From Sulfidibacter corallicola (lineage in GTDB: Bacteria > Acidobacteriota > Holophagae > Acanthopleuribacterales > Acanthopleuribacteraceae), in the NCBI RefSeq assembly GCF_017498545.1, contig NZ_CP071793.1, positions 7,244,256 to 7,308,255 on the forward strand: 64,000 nucleotides of DNA. Reading direction: 5' to 3'. The notes below the pieces were generated by a model. That model saw nothing but the letters and a program-made list of their open reading frames with translations, was not told the origin of the DNA and searched no databases. How positions within the stretch are numbered: position 1 is the stretch's first letter; the number at the start of each line of letters is the position of its first letter. A program made the position numbers and the translations under genes. Below are positions 36,320-52,080 of this stretch, one piece after another.

Positions 36320-37965
36320 GTCACATCGCCGGTTTGTTGGCGCGCATGCAGCGCGCGGGTGTGCAGCTCTGGTTGGAAGGGGAGCGGTTGAAGTTCCGGG
36401 CCCCCAAGGGTGCCCTCGACGCCGAAACCAAGGCGGAACTCAGCGCCCACAAGGCCGAAATCATCGCCTTCCTCGCCAGTCACCGCCGCCGCGAGGAGGA
36501 CCGGATTCCGTCGCTCGTGCCCGCGCCGCGCGATGTGCCGCGCCCGCTTTCCTTGGCACAACAACGCCTGTGGTTTCTGTTCCAGATGGAGCCGGAAAGC
36601 GCCGTGTACAACCTGCCCTCCGCGATTCGCATCGTCGGTCCGGTCGATGTGGCGCTGCTGAACGGCGCCTTCAACCGATTGATCGCGCGCCACGAGGTGT
36701 TGCGCACCAACTTCCGGGACACCGACCAGGGACCGGTTCAGGTGGCGCGTCCCCATGTGGAGATCGCGATCCCGGTGGAGGACCTGAGCGAGCTCGACCC
36801 CGAGCGCCGCGACGCGGAGGCGCGCGACCGCATCGAGGCCGAGGGCCGCAAGCCGTTCGACATTCTCGAAGAGCCGCTGATTCGGGTTCGCCTCTACAAG
36901 TGCGACGATCGGGACCACATCCTGTTCTTCAACCTGCACCACATCGTGTCCGATTTCTGGTCGATCAAGTTGCTGTTCCAGGAGTTGGCCGACGCCTACC
37001 GTTCCCTCGAAAAGGGAACCCCGATGCTGACCCCCGAGCCGGAGGTCCAGTACGGAGATTTCGCGCTGTGGCAGCGCGGCTGGCTGGACGAGGCCAGGCT
37101 CGCGCGGCTCGTGTCGTTCTGGCGCGAGGCGTTGGAGGGGGCGCCGCTGTTCCTCGAGCTGCCCTACGACCGTCCCCGCCCGCCGGTGCAAAGCATTCGC
37201 GGCGACCACAAGCGCATGGTGATCTCGCCGGCCCAGACCGAGCGTCTGGCGGCGCTGGCCAAGGCCCGCAACGCGTCGCTCTACATGGCCAACCTGGCCT
37301 TGTTCCAGGTGCTGTTGCGCTGGTTCTCCGGGACGCGCGACTTCCTGGTGGGCAGCGACGTTGCCAACCGCAACCATCCCGGCATGGAGCGGCTCCAAGG
37401 ATTCTTTGTCAACCAGTTGGTTCTGCGCGCCCAAATCGAAGACGAACTGCCCTTCGCGCAGTATCTCGAACGGGTTCGGGCCTTCACCCTGGCCGCCAAC
37501 CAACACCAAGACCTGCCCTTCGACAAACTCGTGGAGGCGCTCAATCCCAAGCGCGCCAACTATGCTCCCGTGTTCCAAACCAAATTCATTTTTCAGAACG
37601 TGCCCGACCACCAGGTCGCGGATCCCGGCGAAACCCGCTTCGAGGTCTTCGAACCCGACCGCGGCACCGCCCAGGTCGACCTGCTCCTGGTGCTCTCCCA
37701 GACCGGGGAAGGGCTGCAGGGCATGCTGGAATACTGCACGGACTTGTTTTTGGACAGCACGGCGACCCGTCTCGCCGCGCATTACCTGAGCCTCGTCGAG
37801 GCGGTGGGCGATCGACCGGATACGCCCATCGAGACCTTGCTGGCTCGGCTTACCGAAAGGGACAAGGACCTGCGCAAGCAACGGCGACCCAGTTTCAAGA
37901 AACCCGGATTCAAGTCGGGTGGTGGTCGCTTCGGCAAGAAGCCGGCGGTCGTTCGCCAGGGCTGA
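36316..37965 (+). CDS. Stand-alone condensation domain with TubC-type docking domain
   Basis: This 549-residue protein carries a TubC-like N-terminal docking domain (1-55, LLARMQRAGVQLWLEGERLKFRAPKGAL) and one C domain (about 72-510) and nothing else. The motif is HHIVSDF at 208-214, with Phe where Gly is usual; the catalytic second His209 and structural Asp213 are kept. A basic tail (DLRKQRRPSFKKPGFK, then GKKPAVVRQ) ends the protein. It should dock on the acidic C-terminus of the hybrid NRPS-PKS and pass the chain to the PCP of the protein encoded at 39285. It overlaps the previous gene (ATGA), and a TauD oxygenase gene follows. It therefore acts as the C part of a module broken into three proteins. 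Confidence 0.9.
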
Positions 37966-38087
37966 GCCGCGCGCTTCCCATTCATCGATCCCGAGGTCCG
38001 TCCCCGCCTTCACCCATCCATCGAAGAATGCCGTCTCATGACCTTGGATGGCAAAGAGGGCTATCAGGAAAAAAATCGGAGGATATC

Positions 38088-39164
38088 ATGAGCACCACGA
38101 CAACCGTCGACCGATCCAGAAAAATGCGCAGCTTCAAACATAAAAAACCGCGTCCCGTCAAAGTTTCCAGCCTCGATCTGGTTCACATGGACACTCTGCT
38201 TCCCGACCACGAATTGCCCCTGGTGGTCACGCCCAAGGAGCCGGGTCTCAAGCTCGCCGGTTGGCTCGCCGAGAATCGCGATTTCATCGAACAAAAATTG
38301 ATGCACCACGGAGGCGTGCTGTTCCGCGGCTTCGACATCCACACCGATGCCGATTTCGCCGCCTTCGTCGAAGACCAGCCCTACGAATTGATGAGCTACT
38401 TCGAAGGGTCCACCCCGCGCAAGGAAGTCGGCAAGACCATCTACACCTCCACGCTGTTCCCTTCGAACGAAACGATCGCCCTTCACAACGAATATTCCTC
38501 GTCCATGCGCTTTCCGCTCAAGGTTTGGTTTTGCAGTATGTTGCCGCCGGAGCCCGGGACCGGCCAGACGCCGGTCTGCTCGGCGCGGCGCATGATCGAT
38601 CGCATCGACGCTTCGGTGATCGATGAATTCCGCGCCAAGGGCTGGGCGCTGGTGCGCAACTTCCGCTTCGGGCTCGGCCTGCCCTGGCAGCGCGCCTACG
38701 CCATCGACGACAAGGATCGGTTGGCCGCCTACCTGAAGGAGAACCTGATCGATTTCGAGTGGGTCGACGACGAGCACCTGCGCACCCATCAGGTCCGCTC
38801 CGCCGTGCTGACCCACCCCGTCACCCAGCAGGAGGTGTGGTTCAACCACATGAGCTTCTGGCACGCCGCCAACCTGCGCGACGGGGTCCGCGAGGAATTG
38901 ATCGGCCAGTTGGGCCGCGACGGCCTGCCCTACCACACCACCTTCGGCGATCGCACCCCGATCCCCGACGACGTGGCGCGCCACATCGCCCAGAGCTACC
39001 TCGACGAGAAGCTGATGTTCGATTGGCAGCAAGGCGACGTTCTGCTCGCCGACAACATGCTCATTTCGCACGGGCGCCAGCCCTTCTCGGGCCCCCGCGA
39101 GATCCGGGTCGCCATGGGTCAACCCTATTACCGACCCGTGTTCACGCCGCTCGTGCACGCTTGA
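38088..39164 (+). CDS. TauD/SyrP-like Fe(II)/2-oxoglutarate oxygenase 1
   Basis: This is a 358-residue non-heme iron oxygenase of the TauD/TfdA (clavaminate synthase-like) group. The iron-binding triad is complete: H133 and E135 in LHNEYSSS and H328 in ISHGRQPF; R337 or R340 in SGPREIRVAM would hold 2-oxoglutarate. HNE instead of the commoner HxD is typical of the SyrP branch that beta-hydroxylates carrier-bound amino acids. The basic N-terminus (RKMRSFKHKKPRPV) resembles the linker joining C and TauD in the fused protein encoded at 45009. CGGAGG precedes the ATG. It sits between a C-domain gene and a C*-A-PCP gene, so it likely hydroxylates the residue loaded on the latter. Confidence 0.88.
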   Translation: MSTTTTVDRSRKMRSFKHKKPRPVKVSSLDLVHMDTLLPDHELPLVVTPKEPGLKLAGWLAENRDFIEQKLMHHGGVLFRGFDIHTDADFAAFVEDQPYELMSYFEGSTPRKEVGKTIYTSTLFPSNETIALHNEYSSSMRFPLKVWFCSMLPPEPGTGQTPVCSARRMIDRIDASVIDEFRAKGWALVRNFRFGLGLPWQRAYAIDDKDRLAAYLKENLIDFEWVDDEHLRTHQVRSAVLTHPVTQQEVWFNHMSFWHAANLRDGVREELIGQLGRDGLPYHTTFGDRTPIPDDVARHIAQSYLDEKLMFDWQQGDVLLADNMLISHGRQPFSGPREIRVAMGQPYYRPVFTPLVHA

Positions 39165-39179
39165 AGCTTCCTTTCGACG

Positions 39180-39226
39180 GGCGATGTCCTGGCCGACTCC
39201 CGCGGCCGTGAAAGGGACATCGCCCC
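39180..39226 (+). terminator. Intercistronic hairpin after TauD 1
   Basis: GGGCGATGTCC (39180-39190) pairs perfectly with GGACATCGCCC (39216-39226), followed by CCTTTTC. It resembles an intrinsic terminator with a weak U tract. Since the next NRPS gene must be expressed with the others, partial termination or RNA processing is more likely than a full stop. Confidence 0.45.
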
Positions 39227-39284
39227 CTTTTCGCCCAGCTCGGCGCTTCGCGCCCCGATTTTCAATGACAAAGGTTCTATCGAC

Positions 39285-40600
39285 ATGATCGAAGGTTACA
39301 ATCTCTCCCCGCTCCAGCGCGAACAGTGGCAGTACATGATCGCCGGAGGCAAGGACGGCTTTTGGGCCAAGGCCGTCATTCAGGTGGACGGTCCGCTGGA
39401 TCGAGCGCGTTTTCGCCAGGTCGTCGCCGAGGTGGTGTCCTGCCACGATATGCTCACGATGCGGTTCCACCATTCGCCCAGCATGATTTTTCCGCTCCAG
39501 GTGCCCGAGTCGCCTGCCATTCAGTGGCTCGATCTGCCCGATCCGGGCGCCAATCCCTCCACGTCGGAACTCCTGGACCGGCTCGCGACCGAGCCGTTCG
39601 ACTTCGAAAAGGATCCGCCCGTGCGTGCGGCCTGGCTGGATCTGCACCAAAACCGCCACGTCCTGTTGCTGGCGATGCCCGCGGTTCTCGCCGATGCCGC
39701 CACCATCGACCTCCTGGTCGGCGACCTGGCGCGTGCCTGGGCCGAGGCCAACGGCGGACCCGAAAACGAATTCGATCCGCCCCATTACCTGGCTTTCGCC
39801 GAGTGGTTGGAACAACTGCACGAGTCCGAAGACGCGGACGAGGGCAAGGCCTACTGGCTGAAGAAGGACATCGGCTTCCAGCCGCCGTTCGTTTGGGAGA
39901 AGCCCCACGAAGCCAATGCCCGGTTTCGGCCCAAGTCGGTGGGCATCGCGCCCATGGCCATTCCCTACAACGACGTGAACCAGTTGGCGGCGCGCTTGGA
40001 CACGCGGGTCGAGGCCGTTTGCCTGGCCGCCTGGTTCGTCCTGTTGCACCGCCATCTCGAGTGTACCTCGCTGACGGTCGGCGTCATGACGGACGGGCGC
40101 AGCGACGAGGAAATGGCCGACATGATCGGTCCACTCAGCCGTTGCCTGCCGGTGCAACTGGCCTTCGATCGCGAGCTCGGTTTCCCCGAATTGGTGGGCG
40201 CCGTCGCCGAGCACCTGGAGGAAAATCAGGACTGGCAGGATTGTTTCGTCAACGCCAATTTCGATTTTCACAGCTTCGCGTTCGAATTCAGCCCCGAGTC
40301 CCAGGCCGAATCCGCCGCCGGCGTGTCTCTTCGCGCCGCGCACAAACGGGTCTACGACCATCGCTTTGCGCTCAAACTCGAGTGTCGGGCCCAGGACGGC
40401 TACCTCCACCCCACCTTCCACTTCGACCAGAACCGCTTTCACGAAATCGACGTGGCGGTGCTGCAGCGCCGTTTTTCGGTCTTGCTGGCCGACATCCTGA
40501 AGGACCACGATCGCGCCGTCGATGCCTTTTCGATGCTCAGCAAGGAAGAGATCTACCGCCTGATGGTGTCCTTCAACGATACCCATCGCGACTACCCGGC
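39285..40600 (+). other. Degenerate condensation-like domain C* (first copy)
   Basis: It has the C-domain fold pattern (SPLQ at the start, FDFEKDPPVRAAWLDL, and GPLSRCLPVQL in place of the usual N-Q-L latch) but no HHxxxDG. It shares with the other two copies the opening IEGYNLSPLQ-type sequence, with the copy at 45009 the DWQDCF/DWQDYF segment, and with the copy at 50795 the MPA followed by an acidic residue. All three stand directly before an A domain and after a TauD. The parallel with the interface domains that recruit aspartyl beta-hydroxylases to siderophore NRPSs suggests a docking rather than a catalytic role. Confidence 0.7.
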
Positions 40601-43600
40601 CGAAGCGGATCTGATCCAGCTTTTCGAGCGGCAGGTGCGGGTTCGACCCGAGGCACCCGCACTGGAGTGCGACCTGCGCGTGCTGAGCTACGCCGAGCTG
40701 AACGCCCGGGCCAATCAGTTGGCCCACGCCCTGCGCGCCCACGGTGTGGGGCCGGACGTCTTCGTCGCGCTCTTCGTCGAGCGATCCTTGGAATCGGTTG
40801 TCGGGATGCTGGCGATTCTCAAGGCCGGCGGCACCTACCTGCCGCTGGATCCCGAATACCCGCGCGACATGTTGGCCTACATGCTGGCGGAAACCGATGC
40901 CCGCCTGGTGCTGACCCGCTCCGAAACGGCCTCGCGCCTGCCCGACCACGACGGCGAAGTGTTGTTGCTGGACGCCGATCGACCCTGGGCCGCCGACGAT
41001 GCGGCCCGTGCGGATCTGGCGCCCATCCACCAGCCCGACCACGCGGCCTACGTGATCTTCACCTCGGGTTCGACCGGCAGGCCCAAGGGCGTCTTGGTGC
41101 CCTACCGCAACCTGACCCACCAGTCACTCACGATGCGCGATTTCCACGAGCTGACCGAGCGCGACCGCTTCCTCCAGTTTTCGTCGTTCAATTTCGACGC
41201 TTCGCTGGAGCAGGTCTTTCCACCGCTCATCGCTGGGGCCACGGTGGTCCTGCGCGGCAAAGAGTCGTGGGGCATCGTCGATATCGACAGCAAAATCAGG
41301 GACCTGGGCACGACGGTGGTGAACTTTCCCACCGCATTCTGGCACCTCGTGGCCAAGGAATGGGCGCAACGGGACGAGCCCGTGGCACTACCGAACCTGC
41401 GCCTGGCCATCGCCGGTGGCGAGCTGATGCTGAGCGAACACCTTCAGCATTGGCAGCGCTCGGCCTGCCATGCGATCCCGATGGTCAACGCCTACGGACC
41501 TACCGAGACCACCATCACGGCCACCATGTACGCGGTACCCGAGCACTACGCCGAGACGTTGCCCTATCATCGCGTACCCATCGGTCGGCCGCTCTACAAC
41601 CGCCGTTGTTACGTGTTGGACGACCGCCTGCAGCCCTGCGCCATCGGCCACAGCGGCATGCTCTACGTGGCCGGGGCCGGTATCGCACGCGGCTATCTGC
41701 GGCGTCCCGCGCTGACGGCCGCCGTTTTCGTTCCCGATCCGTTCGGGGTCGAGCCCGGCGCGCGCATGTACTGCACCGGTGACCAGGCCCGGGTGCTGCC
41801 GGACGGCAACATCCAGTTCCTCGGCCGCAAGGACAACCAGGTCAAGATTCGCGGTTTCCGCATCGAGCTGGGCGAAATCGAACACGCGCTGTGCGCCTAC
41901 GAGGGCGTCGACCAGGGCGTGGTGGTCGCCCACCGTCATCAGGAATCCGACGACACCCGTCTGGTGGCCTACTATCTGCCCAAGGCGGATCAGGTCTTCT
42001 CGGGTCAGGAACTGCGCGAATTCTTGAGTGCCGGCTTGCCCGATCACATGGTGCCCGGCCACTACGTGGAGTTGCAGGAACTGCCCTTGAAACCCAACGG
42101 CAAGGTCGATCGCCAGGCCTTACCGGAGCCCGAGACGGCCGCCGATGCGGTGCACGGCGGGGACCAAGTGGCCGCGCGTACCCAAGAGGAAGAGATCCTC
42201 GCCGGCATTTGGTGCGAATTGCTCGACCTGTCCAGTGTGGGCATTCACACCAACTTCTTCGATCTGGGCGGCCACTCGCTGCTCGCCACCCGCATGGTGT
42301 CCAAAGTGCGCAAATTGTTCGGGGTGGATCTGACCCTCAAGACGATTTTCGCCATGCCCCATATCGCCGGGCTCGCCAAACACATTTCGACGGCGGTGGT
42401 GCAGAACCAGCACGATCGGGCGCCGGCCATCGAGCCCGCGCCGCCCGCGGCCAACTACCCGTTGTCGTTCAGCCAGCGTCGCGTCTGGTTCATGTACACC
42501 ACCGAGCGGAACCCCGCCTACCACGTGCCGCTGCCGATTCGCGTCTACGGCAAGTTGAACGTAGCCGCGCTGGAGCGCGCCATCGCCACGGTGGTGGCCC
42601 GCCACGACATCTTTCGCACCGTCTACCGAACCCACGACGGCGTGCCCCACCAGGTGGTGCGGCCCGCCGAGGACTGGCGCCTGGCACAACTGGACCTGCG
42701 CGATCTGGACGATGCCACCCGTCAACGGGAAGTGACCGAACTGGTCGGCAAGAACGCCTTGGAGCCCTTCGACCTGGAAGAGGGTCCCGTGCTGCGGGCT
42801 CGGTTGGTCCTGCTTTCCGAGCGCGAGTTCCTGTTGTTGTTCTGCATCCACCACATCGCCTCCGACGGTTGGTCGCTGGGCGTTCTGGTGCAGGAACTGA
42901 AGATCGCCTACGAGGCCTTCGCCCAGGGCCAGGAATCGCCACTGCCGCCGTTGGCGCTGCAGTTCACCGATTTCGCCGTCTGGCAACGCGAGTGGCTGCA
43001 GGGCGAGGTGCTGGCTCGCGAGGTGGATTTCTGGCGCAACCGGCTCGAGGACGCACCGGCGACGACCCCGCTGCCCTACGACCGCGAGCCCGGCGAGTCC
43101 GGTTCCCACCGCGGGTCGCTGGAACGGTTCCACCTGACACCCGAGCGTCAGGATGCGCTGCGCCGGTTCTGCCGCCGCGAGGACATCACGCTGTTCATGC
43201 TGTTGACCGCGGCGTTCAAGGTGGTGCTGCACCACATGACCGGCGCCGGCGACATCCTGATCGGCACCGATGTGGCCAATCGCAACCGCGACGAAACCGA
43301 GAACCTGATCGGCTTTTTCATCAACCAGTTGGTGTTGCGTACGCGTTTCGACGGCAACCCCACGTTGCGCGACCTGTTGACCGCGACCATGCGCGACACG
43401 ATGGAGGCCTACGCCCACCAGGACCTGCCGTTCGACAAATTGGTCGAGGAACTCAATCCGCCGCGCGGACCCCACCAGCCGCCGTTCTTCAACGCCAAGC
43501 TGGTGCTTCAGAACGCGCCGGAAACCAAGCTCCAGGTCCACGGGCTGGTATTGGTACCCGAGCCCTCGCCCGGCGACGTCACCAAACTGGACTTGCAGTT

Positions 43601-43850
43601 CAACATCCAAGAGTCCGACGAAGGGCTGCTGGGCGATCTGCACTACAAGGTCGATCGCTTCGACCAGACCACGATCGAGCGGCTGCTGCGGCTGTTTGAC
43701 GCGGTGCTGGCCCAGGCGATCGCCCAACCGGAACAACCGCTCGACGAGCTGCGCGCCCATTTGGAGGAGACCGAGCGGGCGCGGCGCGACCAGGCCAAAC
43801 GCCGGCACGCCGATCTCGCCCGCAGCATGTTCGCCAAACCGAGTCGCTGA
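39285..43850 (+). CDS. NRPS: degenerate C*-A-PCP-C
   Basis: This 1521-residue NRPS has one complete loading unit and a downstream C domain. The N-terminal C-like domain (1 to about 440, SPLQREQWQYM) has LAMPAVLADAATI where HHxxxDG belongs, so it cannot condense by the usual mechanism. The A domain (about 443-948) has all core motifs; its code by eye is D-A-E-V-I-G-A-I-T-K, which I cannot assign. The PCP carries Ser998. The C domain (about 1058-1499) has intact HHIASDG at 1189-1195 and a basic tail (RARRDQAKRRHAD). It ends where the third NRPS of the cluster (45009) continues into a TauD domain; here TauD 2 is encoded separately, 94 bases later. The acylating C domain for this module is the protein encoded at 36316. 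Confidence 0.93.
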   Translation: MIEGYNLSPLQREQWQYMIAGGKDGFWAKAVIQVDGPLDRARFRQVVAEVVSCHDMLTMRFHHSPSMIFPLQVPESPAIQWLDLPDPGANPSTSELLDRLATEPFDFEKDPPVRAAWLDLHQNRHVLLLAMPAVLADAATIDLLVGDLARAWAEANGGPENEFDPPHYLAFAEWLEQLHESEDADEGKAYWLKKDIGFQPPFVWEKPHEANARFRPKSVGIAPMAIPYNDVNQLAARLDTRVEAVCLAAWFVLLHRHLECTSLTVGVMTDGRSDEEMADMIGPLSRCLPVQLAFDRELGFPELVGAVAEHLEENQDWQDCFVNANFDFHSFAFEFSPESQAESAAGVSLRAAHKRVYDHRFALKLECRAQDGYLHPTFHFDQNRFHEIDVAVLQRRFSVLLADILKDHDRAVDAFSMLSKEEIYRLMVSFNDTHRDYPAEADLIQLFERQVRVRPEAPALECDLRVLSYAELNARANQLAHALRAHGVGPDVFVALFVERSLESVVGMLAILKAGGTYLPLDPEYPRDMLAYMLAETDARLVLTRSETASRLPDHDGEVLLLDADRPWAADDAARADLAPIHQPDHAAYVIFTSGSTGRPKGVLVPYRNLTHQSLTMRDFHELTERDRFLQFSSFNFDASLEQVFPPLIAGATVVLRGKESWGIVDIDSKIRDLGTTVVNFPTAFWHLVAKEWAQRDEPVALPNLRLAIAGGELMLSEHLQHWQRSACHAIPMVNAYGPTETTITATMYAVPEHYAETLPYHRVPIGRPLYNRRCYVLDDRLQPCAIGHSGMLYVAGAGIARGYLRRPALTAAVFVPDPFGVEPGARMYCTGDQARVLPDGNIQFLGRKDNQVKIRGFRIELGEIEHALCAYEGVDQGVVVAHRHQESDDTRLVAYYLPKADQVFSGQELREFLSAGLPDHMVPGHYVELQELPLKPNGKVDRQALPEPETAADAVHGGDQVAARTQEEEILAGIWCELLDLSSVGIHTNFFDLGGHSLLATRMVSKVRKLFGVDLTLKTIFAMPHIAGLAKHISTAVVQNQHDRAPAIEPAPPAANYPLSFSQRRVWFMYTTERNPAYHVPLPIRVYGKLNVAALERAIATVVARHDIFRTVYRTHDGVPHQVVRPAEDWRLAQLDLRDLDDATRQREVTELVGKNALEPFDLEEGPVLRARLVLLSEREFLLLFCIHHIASDGWSLGVLVQELKIAYEAFAQGQESPLPPLALQFTDFAVWQREWLQGEVLAREVDFWRNRLEDAPATTPLPYDREPGESGSHRGSLERFHLTPERQDALRRFCRREDITLFMLLTAAFKVVLHHMTGAGDILIGTDVANRNRDETENLIGFFINQLVLRTRFDGNPTLRDLLTATMRDTMEAYAHQDLPFDKLVEELNPPRGPHQPPFFNAKLVLQNAPETKLQVHGLVLVPEPSPGDVTKLDLQFNIQESDEGLLGDLHYKVDRFDQTTIERLLRLFDAVLAQAIAQPEQPLDELRAHLEETERARRDQAKRRHADLARSMFAKPSR

Positions 43851-43866
43851 GGCCGCACGGAGCCCC

Positions 43867-43916
43867 GTGTGGCGCCCGCTCGCGCGTCGGGTTCGTCCCG
43901 GCGACCCGCGCCACAC
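43867..43916 (+). terminator. Intercistronic hairpin before TauD 2
   Basis: GTGTGGCGC (43867-43875) pairs with GCGCCACAC (43908-43916), with further pairing possible in the loop between CGTCGGG and CCCGGCG. There is no U tract. Like the hairpins at 39180, 50749 and 60290 it lies in a gap between cluster genes and may mark RNA processing rather than termination. Confidence 0.35.
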
Positions 43917-43944
43917 CGCGCTCCAGCCCGTTTAGGAGGATGCC

Positions 43945-44988
43945 ATGAGGCCAGCCAGGCCCGCTTTTTCACTGAAGAAACCCATTGCGCCGCGAACCTT
44001 CGGCGGCGATGCCGAGACCCTGGTCACCCGTGAATCGTTGGCGCCGGATCGGGCCTTCCCGCTCGTGTACCGCCCGCGGGTGGACGACCTGGACCTGGAC
44101 CGCTGGTTGGAGACCAACCGCACGCGCCTGATGGAAGAACTGCATCGGGTGGGTGCGATCCTGTTCCGCGGTTTCTCGATTCCCACCCCCGAGGATTTTC
44201 AGGACTTCGCCGCGAAGGTCTGCCCGGATCTGTACCGCAACTACGGCGACCTGCCGCGCGAGAACGACACCATCTACAAGGTCACGCCCTATCCCCACGA
44301 CGACACCATCCTGTTCCACAACGAGAGCTCGCACATGGGGAGCTGGCCGCTGAAGCAGCTCTTCTACTGTCACGAGCCGGCCGCCGCGGGCGGTGAGACG
44401 CCGATCGTCGACTGCCGCGTCATCTACCGCGAGATGGATCCGGCCCTGCTGGAAAAGTTCGAGCGACTTCAGTTGAAGTACACCCGCAATTTCATTCCCA
44501 AGCTGGACGTGCGCTGGCAGGACTTCTTCCGAACCGAGGATCCCGCCGTCGTGGAGGAGAAGTGCCGCGCCAATGACTGGCATTTCGAATGGAAGCCGGG
44601 CGGGCAACTCACCCTGCACCAACACTCGCCGGCCGTGACGACCCACCCGGTGACCGGTGAAAAGATCTTCTTCAACCAAATCCAACTGCACCACATCGCC
44701 TTCCTCAAACCGCACATCCGCCAGTCGTTGCTGGAAATGGTGCCCGAGGCCGACTTGCCGCGCAACGTGTACTTCGGCGACGGCAGTGTCCTCGAGGACC
44801 AGGTGGTGCGCGACATCGAGGCCCTGTATTGGAAACACGCGGCCGAGTTTACCTGGCAGGCGGGCGACGTGCTGATCGTCGACAACATGCTGGTCAGCCA
44901 TGCACGCAAGCCCTACCAACCGCCGCGCAAGATGAACGTGGCCATGGGCGACATGCAGACCGCCGTCGACCGCGTCGCGGCCGGTTGA
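43945..44988 (+). CDS. TauD/SyrP-like Fe(II)/2-oxoglutarate oxygenase 2
   Basis: This is a 347-residue paralogue of TauD 1, with iron ligands H125 and E127 in FHNESSHMGSWP, H319 in LVSHARKPYQ and the 2-oxoglutarate Arg in PPRKMNVAMG. The N-terminus (MRPARPAFSLKKP) is again basic. A TAGGAGGATGCC site precedes the ATG. It follows a C-ending NRPS and precedes the C*-A(Asp) NRPS by 20 bases, so beta-hydroxylation of PCP-bound Asp is the leading hypothesis; SyrP and related enzymes do exactly this. Hydroxylation of another residue or free substrate is not excluded. Confidence 0.88.
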   Translation: MRPARPAFSLKKPIAPRTFGGDAETLVTRESLAPDRAFPLVYRPRVDDLDLDRWLETNRTRLMEELHRVGAILFRGFSIPTPEDFQDFAAKVCPDLYRNYGDLPRENDTIYKVTPYPHDDTILFHNESSHMGSWPLKQLFYCHEPAAAGGETPIVDCRVIYREMDPALLEKFERLQLKYTRNFIPKLDVRWQDFFRTEDPAVVEEKCRANDWHFEWKPGGQLTLHQHSPAVTTHPVTGEKIFFNQIQLHHIAFLKPHIRQSLLEMVPEADLPRNVYFGDGSVLEDQVVRDIEALYWKHAAEFTWQAGDVLIVDNMLVSHARKPYQPPRKMNVAMGDMQTAVDRVAAG

Positions 44989-45008
44989 GGCGAGGGATGG
45001 AGCGAAGC

Positions 45009-50744
<5,736 letters not shown>

Positions 50745-50748
50745 GACC

Positions 50749-50766
50749 TCCGAGCGCGATCTCGGA
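50749..50766 (+). terminator. Small intercistronic hairpin
   Basis: TCCGAG-CGCGAT-CTCGGA occupies the 50-base gap between two NRPS genes. It has a six-base stem and no U tract. Probably it is not a terminator; it is recorded because similar inverted repeats occur in the other gaps of the cluster. Confidence 0.25.
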
Positions 50767-50794
50767 TCCCACCGTTCTTTCAAAGAGGATCGAC

Positions 50795-52080
50795 ATGAAT
50801 GTGATTGAAGGTCATCGACTTTCCCCGCAACAAGCCCGCCTGTGGCGCCTGAACCAGGATTTCGGACCGTTGGCGGCCCATCTCGCGATCGGCATCGCGG
50901 GGCCGCTCGAAGCCAATGTCCTGCGCCGAGCGCTGGCGGAGGTGCTTCGCCGTCACGAGAGCACGCGCACGTCGCTGCCCGGCGTCGCCGGCAGGAAATT
51001 ACCGCTCCAGGTGGTGGGCGATGCGCCGACCTGCACCTGGCGCGAGTGGGTCGCCCGTCCGGGTGAGACCGAGGCGCAGGCGATCGCACGCATGGTGGCG
51101 GAACCGCTGGAGGTCGACCTGGCGCGGGAAAGCGGCCTGCACGCCGATCGCCTGGTCTGGGACGAGAACCGTCAGGTGTTGGTGTTGCGCATGCCCGCGA
51201 TCCATACCGACTACCAGTCGTTGGCCAACCTCTTCGAGGAACTGGGCGCGATTTTGGCCGGCGAGGCCTTGATCGACGAGGAGGAGCTGACCCAGTACCT
51301 GGACTTCTCCGAATGGCTGCACGAGGTCTCCGAGGACGAGGACGCCGAATCCGGCAAGGCGTTTTGGGAGCGCCAGCAATTGGCGCGTTTGCCCTCGCTG
51401 ACCCTGCCCGAAGAAGGCGCGGGGGGGCCCGGATTCGAAGACGACGTGCTCGTTTTCTCGCTTCCGCGTGAAACCCATTTGACCTTCGATACCGAAACCC
51501 TTTCGGCCGCCTGGTACGCGTTTCTCTGTCGCCGTTTGGACAGCGACGACCTGGCGCTCCACCACTATTTCCACGGCCGGGTCGACGAGGAACTCGCCGG
51601 TGGCATCGGCCCCTTCGCCAGCATGCTGGCGCTCTACGTCTCGGGTGCCCGGCAGCTCCCGTTCGGCACCTTCGCCCAGACCTACCTCGCTCACTTGCGC
51701 GATGCCGAAACCCTCGCCGTCCACCAGCCTTGGGAGGCGATTCTGGCCCAGGCGCCAGGCTTCGACTTCGAGCATTACGCGCTGCCGGGTGCGCGCCGCT
51801 GCGGTGAATTCAAGCTGACCTGCCTCGACGCCCGCGTGCATCACGGTCCCTTCAAGCTGAAACTCGGTGTGGTGGAAAAGGCCGACGGGCCGAGCCTCCG
51901 CCTCCACTACGATCGGACCCGATTCAGCGCGCTCGCCGCCGAGCGACTGGTGGACTCCTTCGGCGATTTTCTCGCGTCCCTGCAACGCGAACGGCCCGCC
52001 GACCACGCCGCCATCGGCGGCACCTGCCAGCGCCGCCAGTTGGCCGAGATCTTCGGCCGCGCCGAATGGACGGAGTCCAG
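50795..52080 (+). other. Degenerate condensation-like domain C* (third copy)
   Basis: It opens VIEGHRLSPQQARLW; the active-site loop is MPAIHTDYQSL, and GPFASMLALYV and HQPWEAIL stand where the other copies have GPL/F-RxLPV and DWQDYF. It is the most diverged of the three copies. It follows the fused TauD domain encoded by the preceding gene and precedes an Asn-type A domain. Confidence 0.68.
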
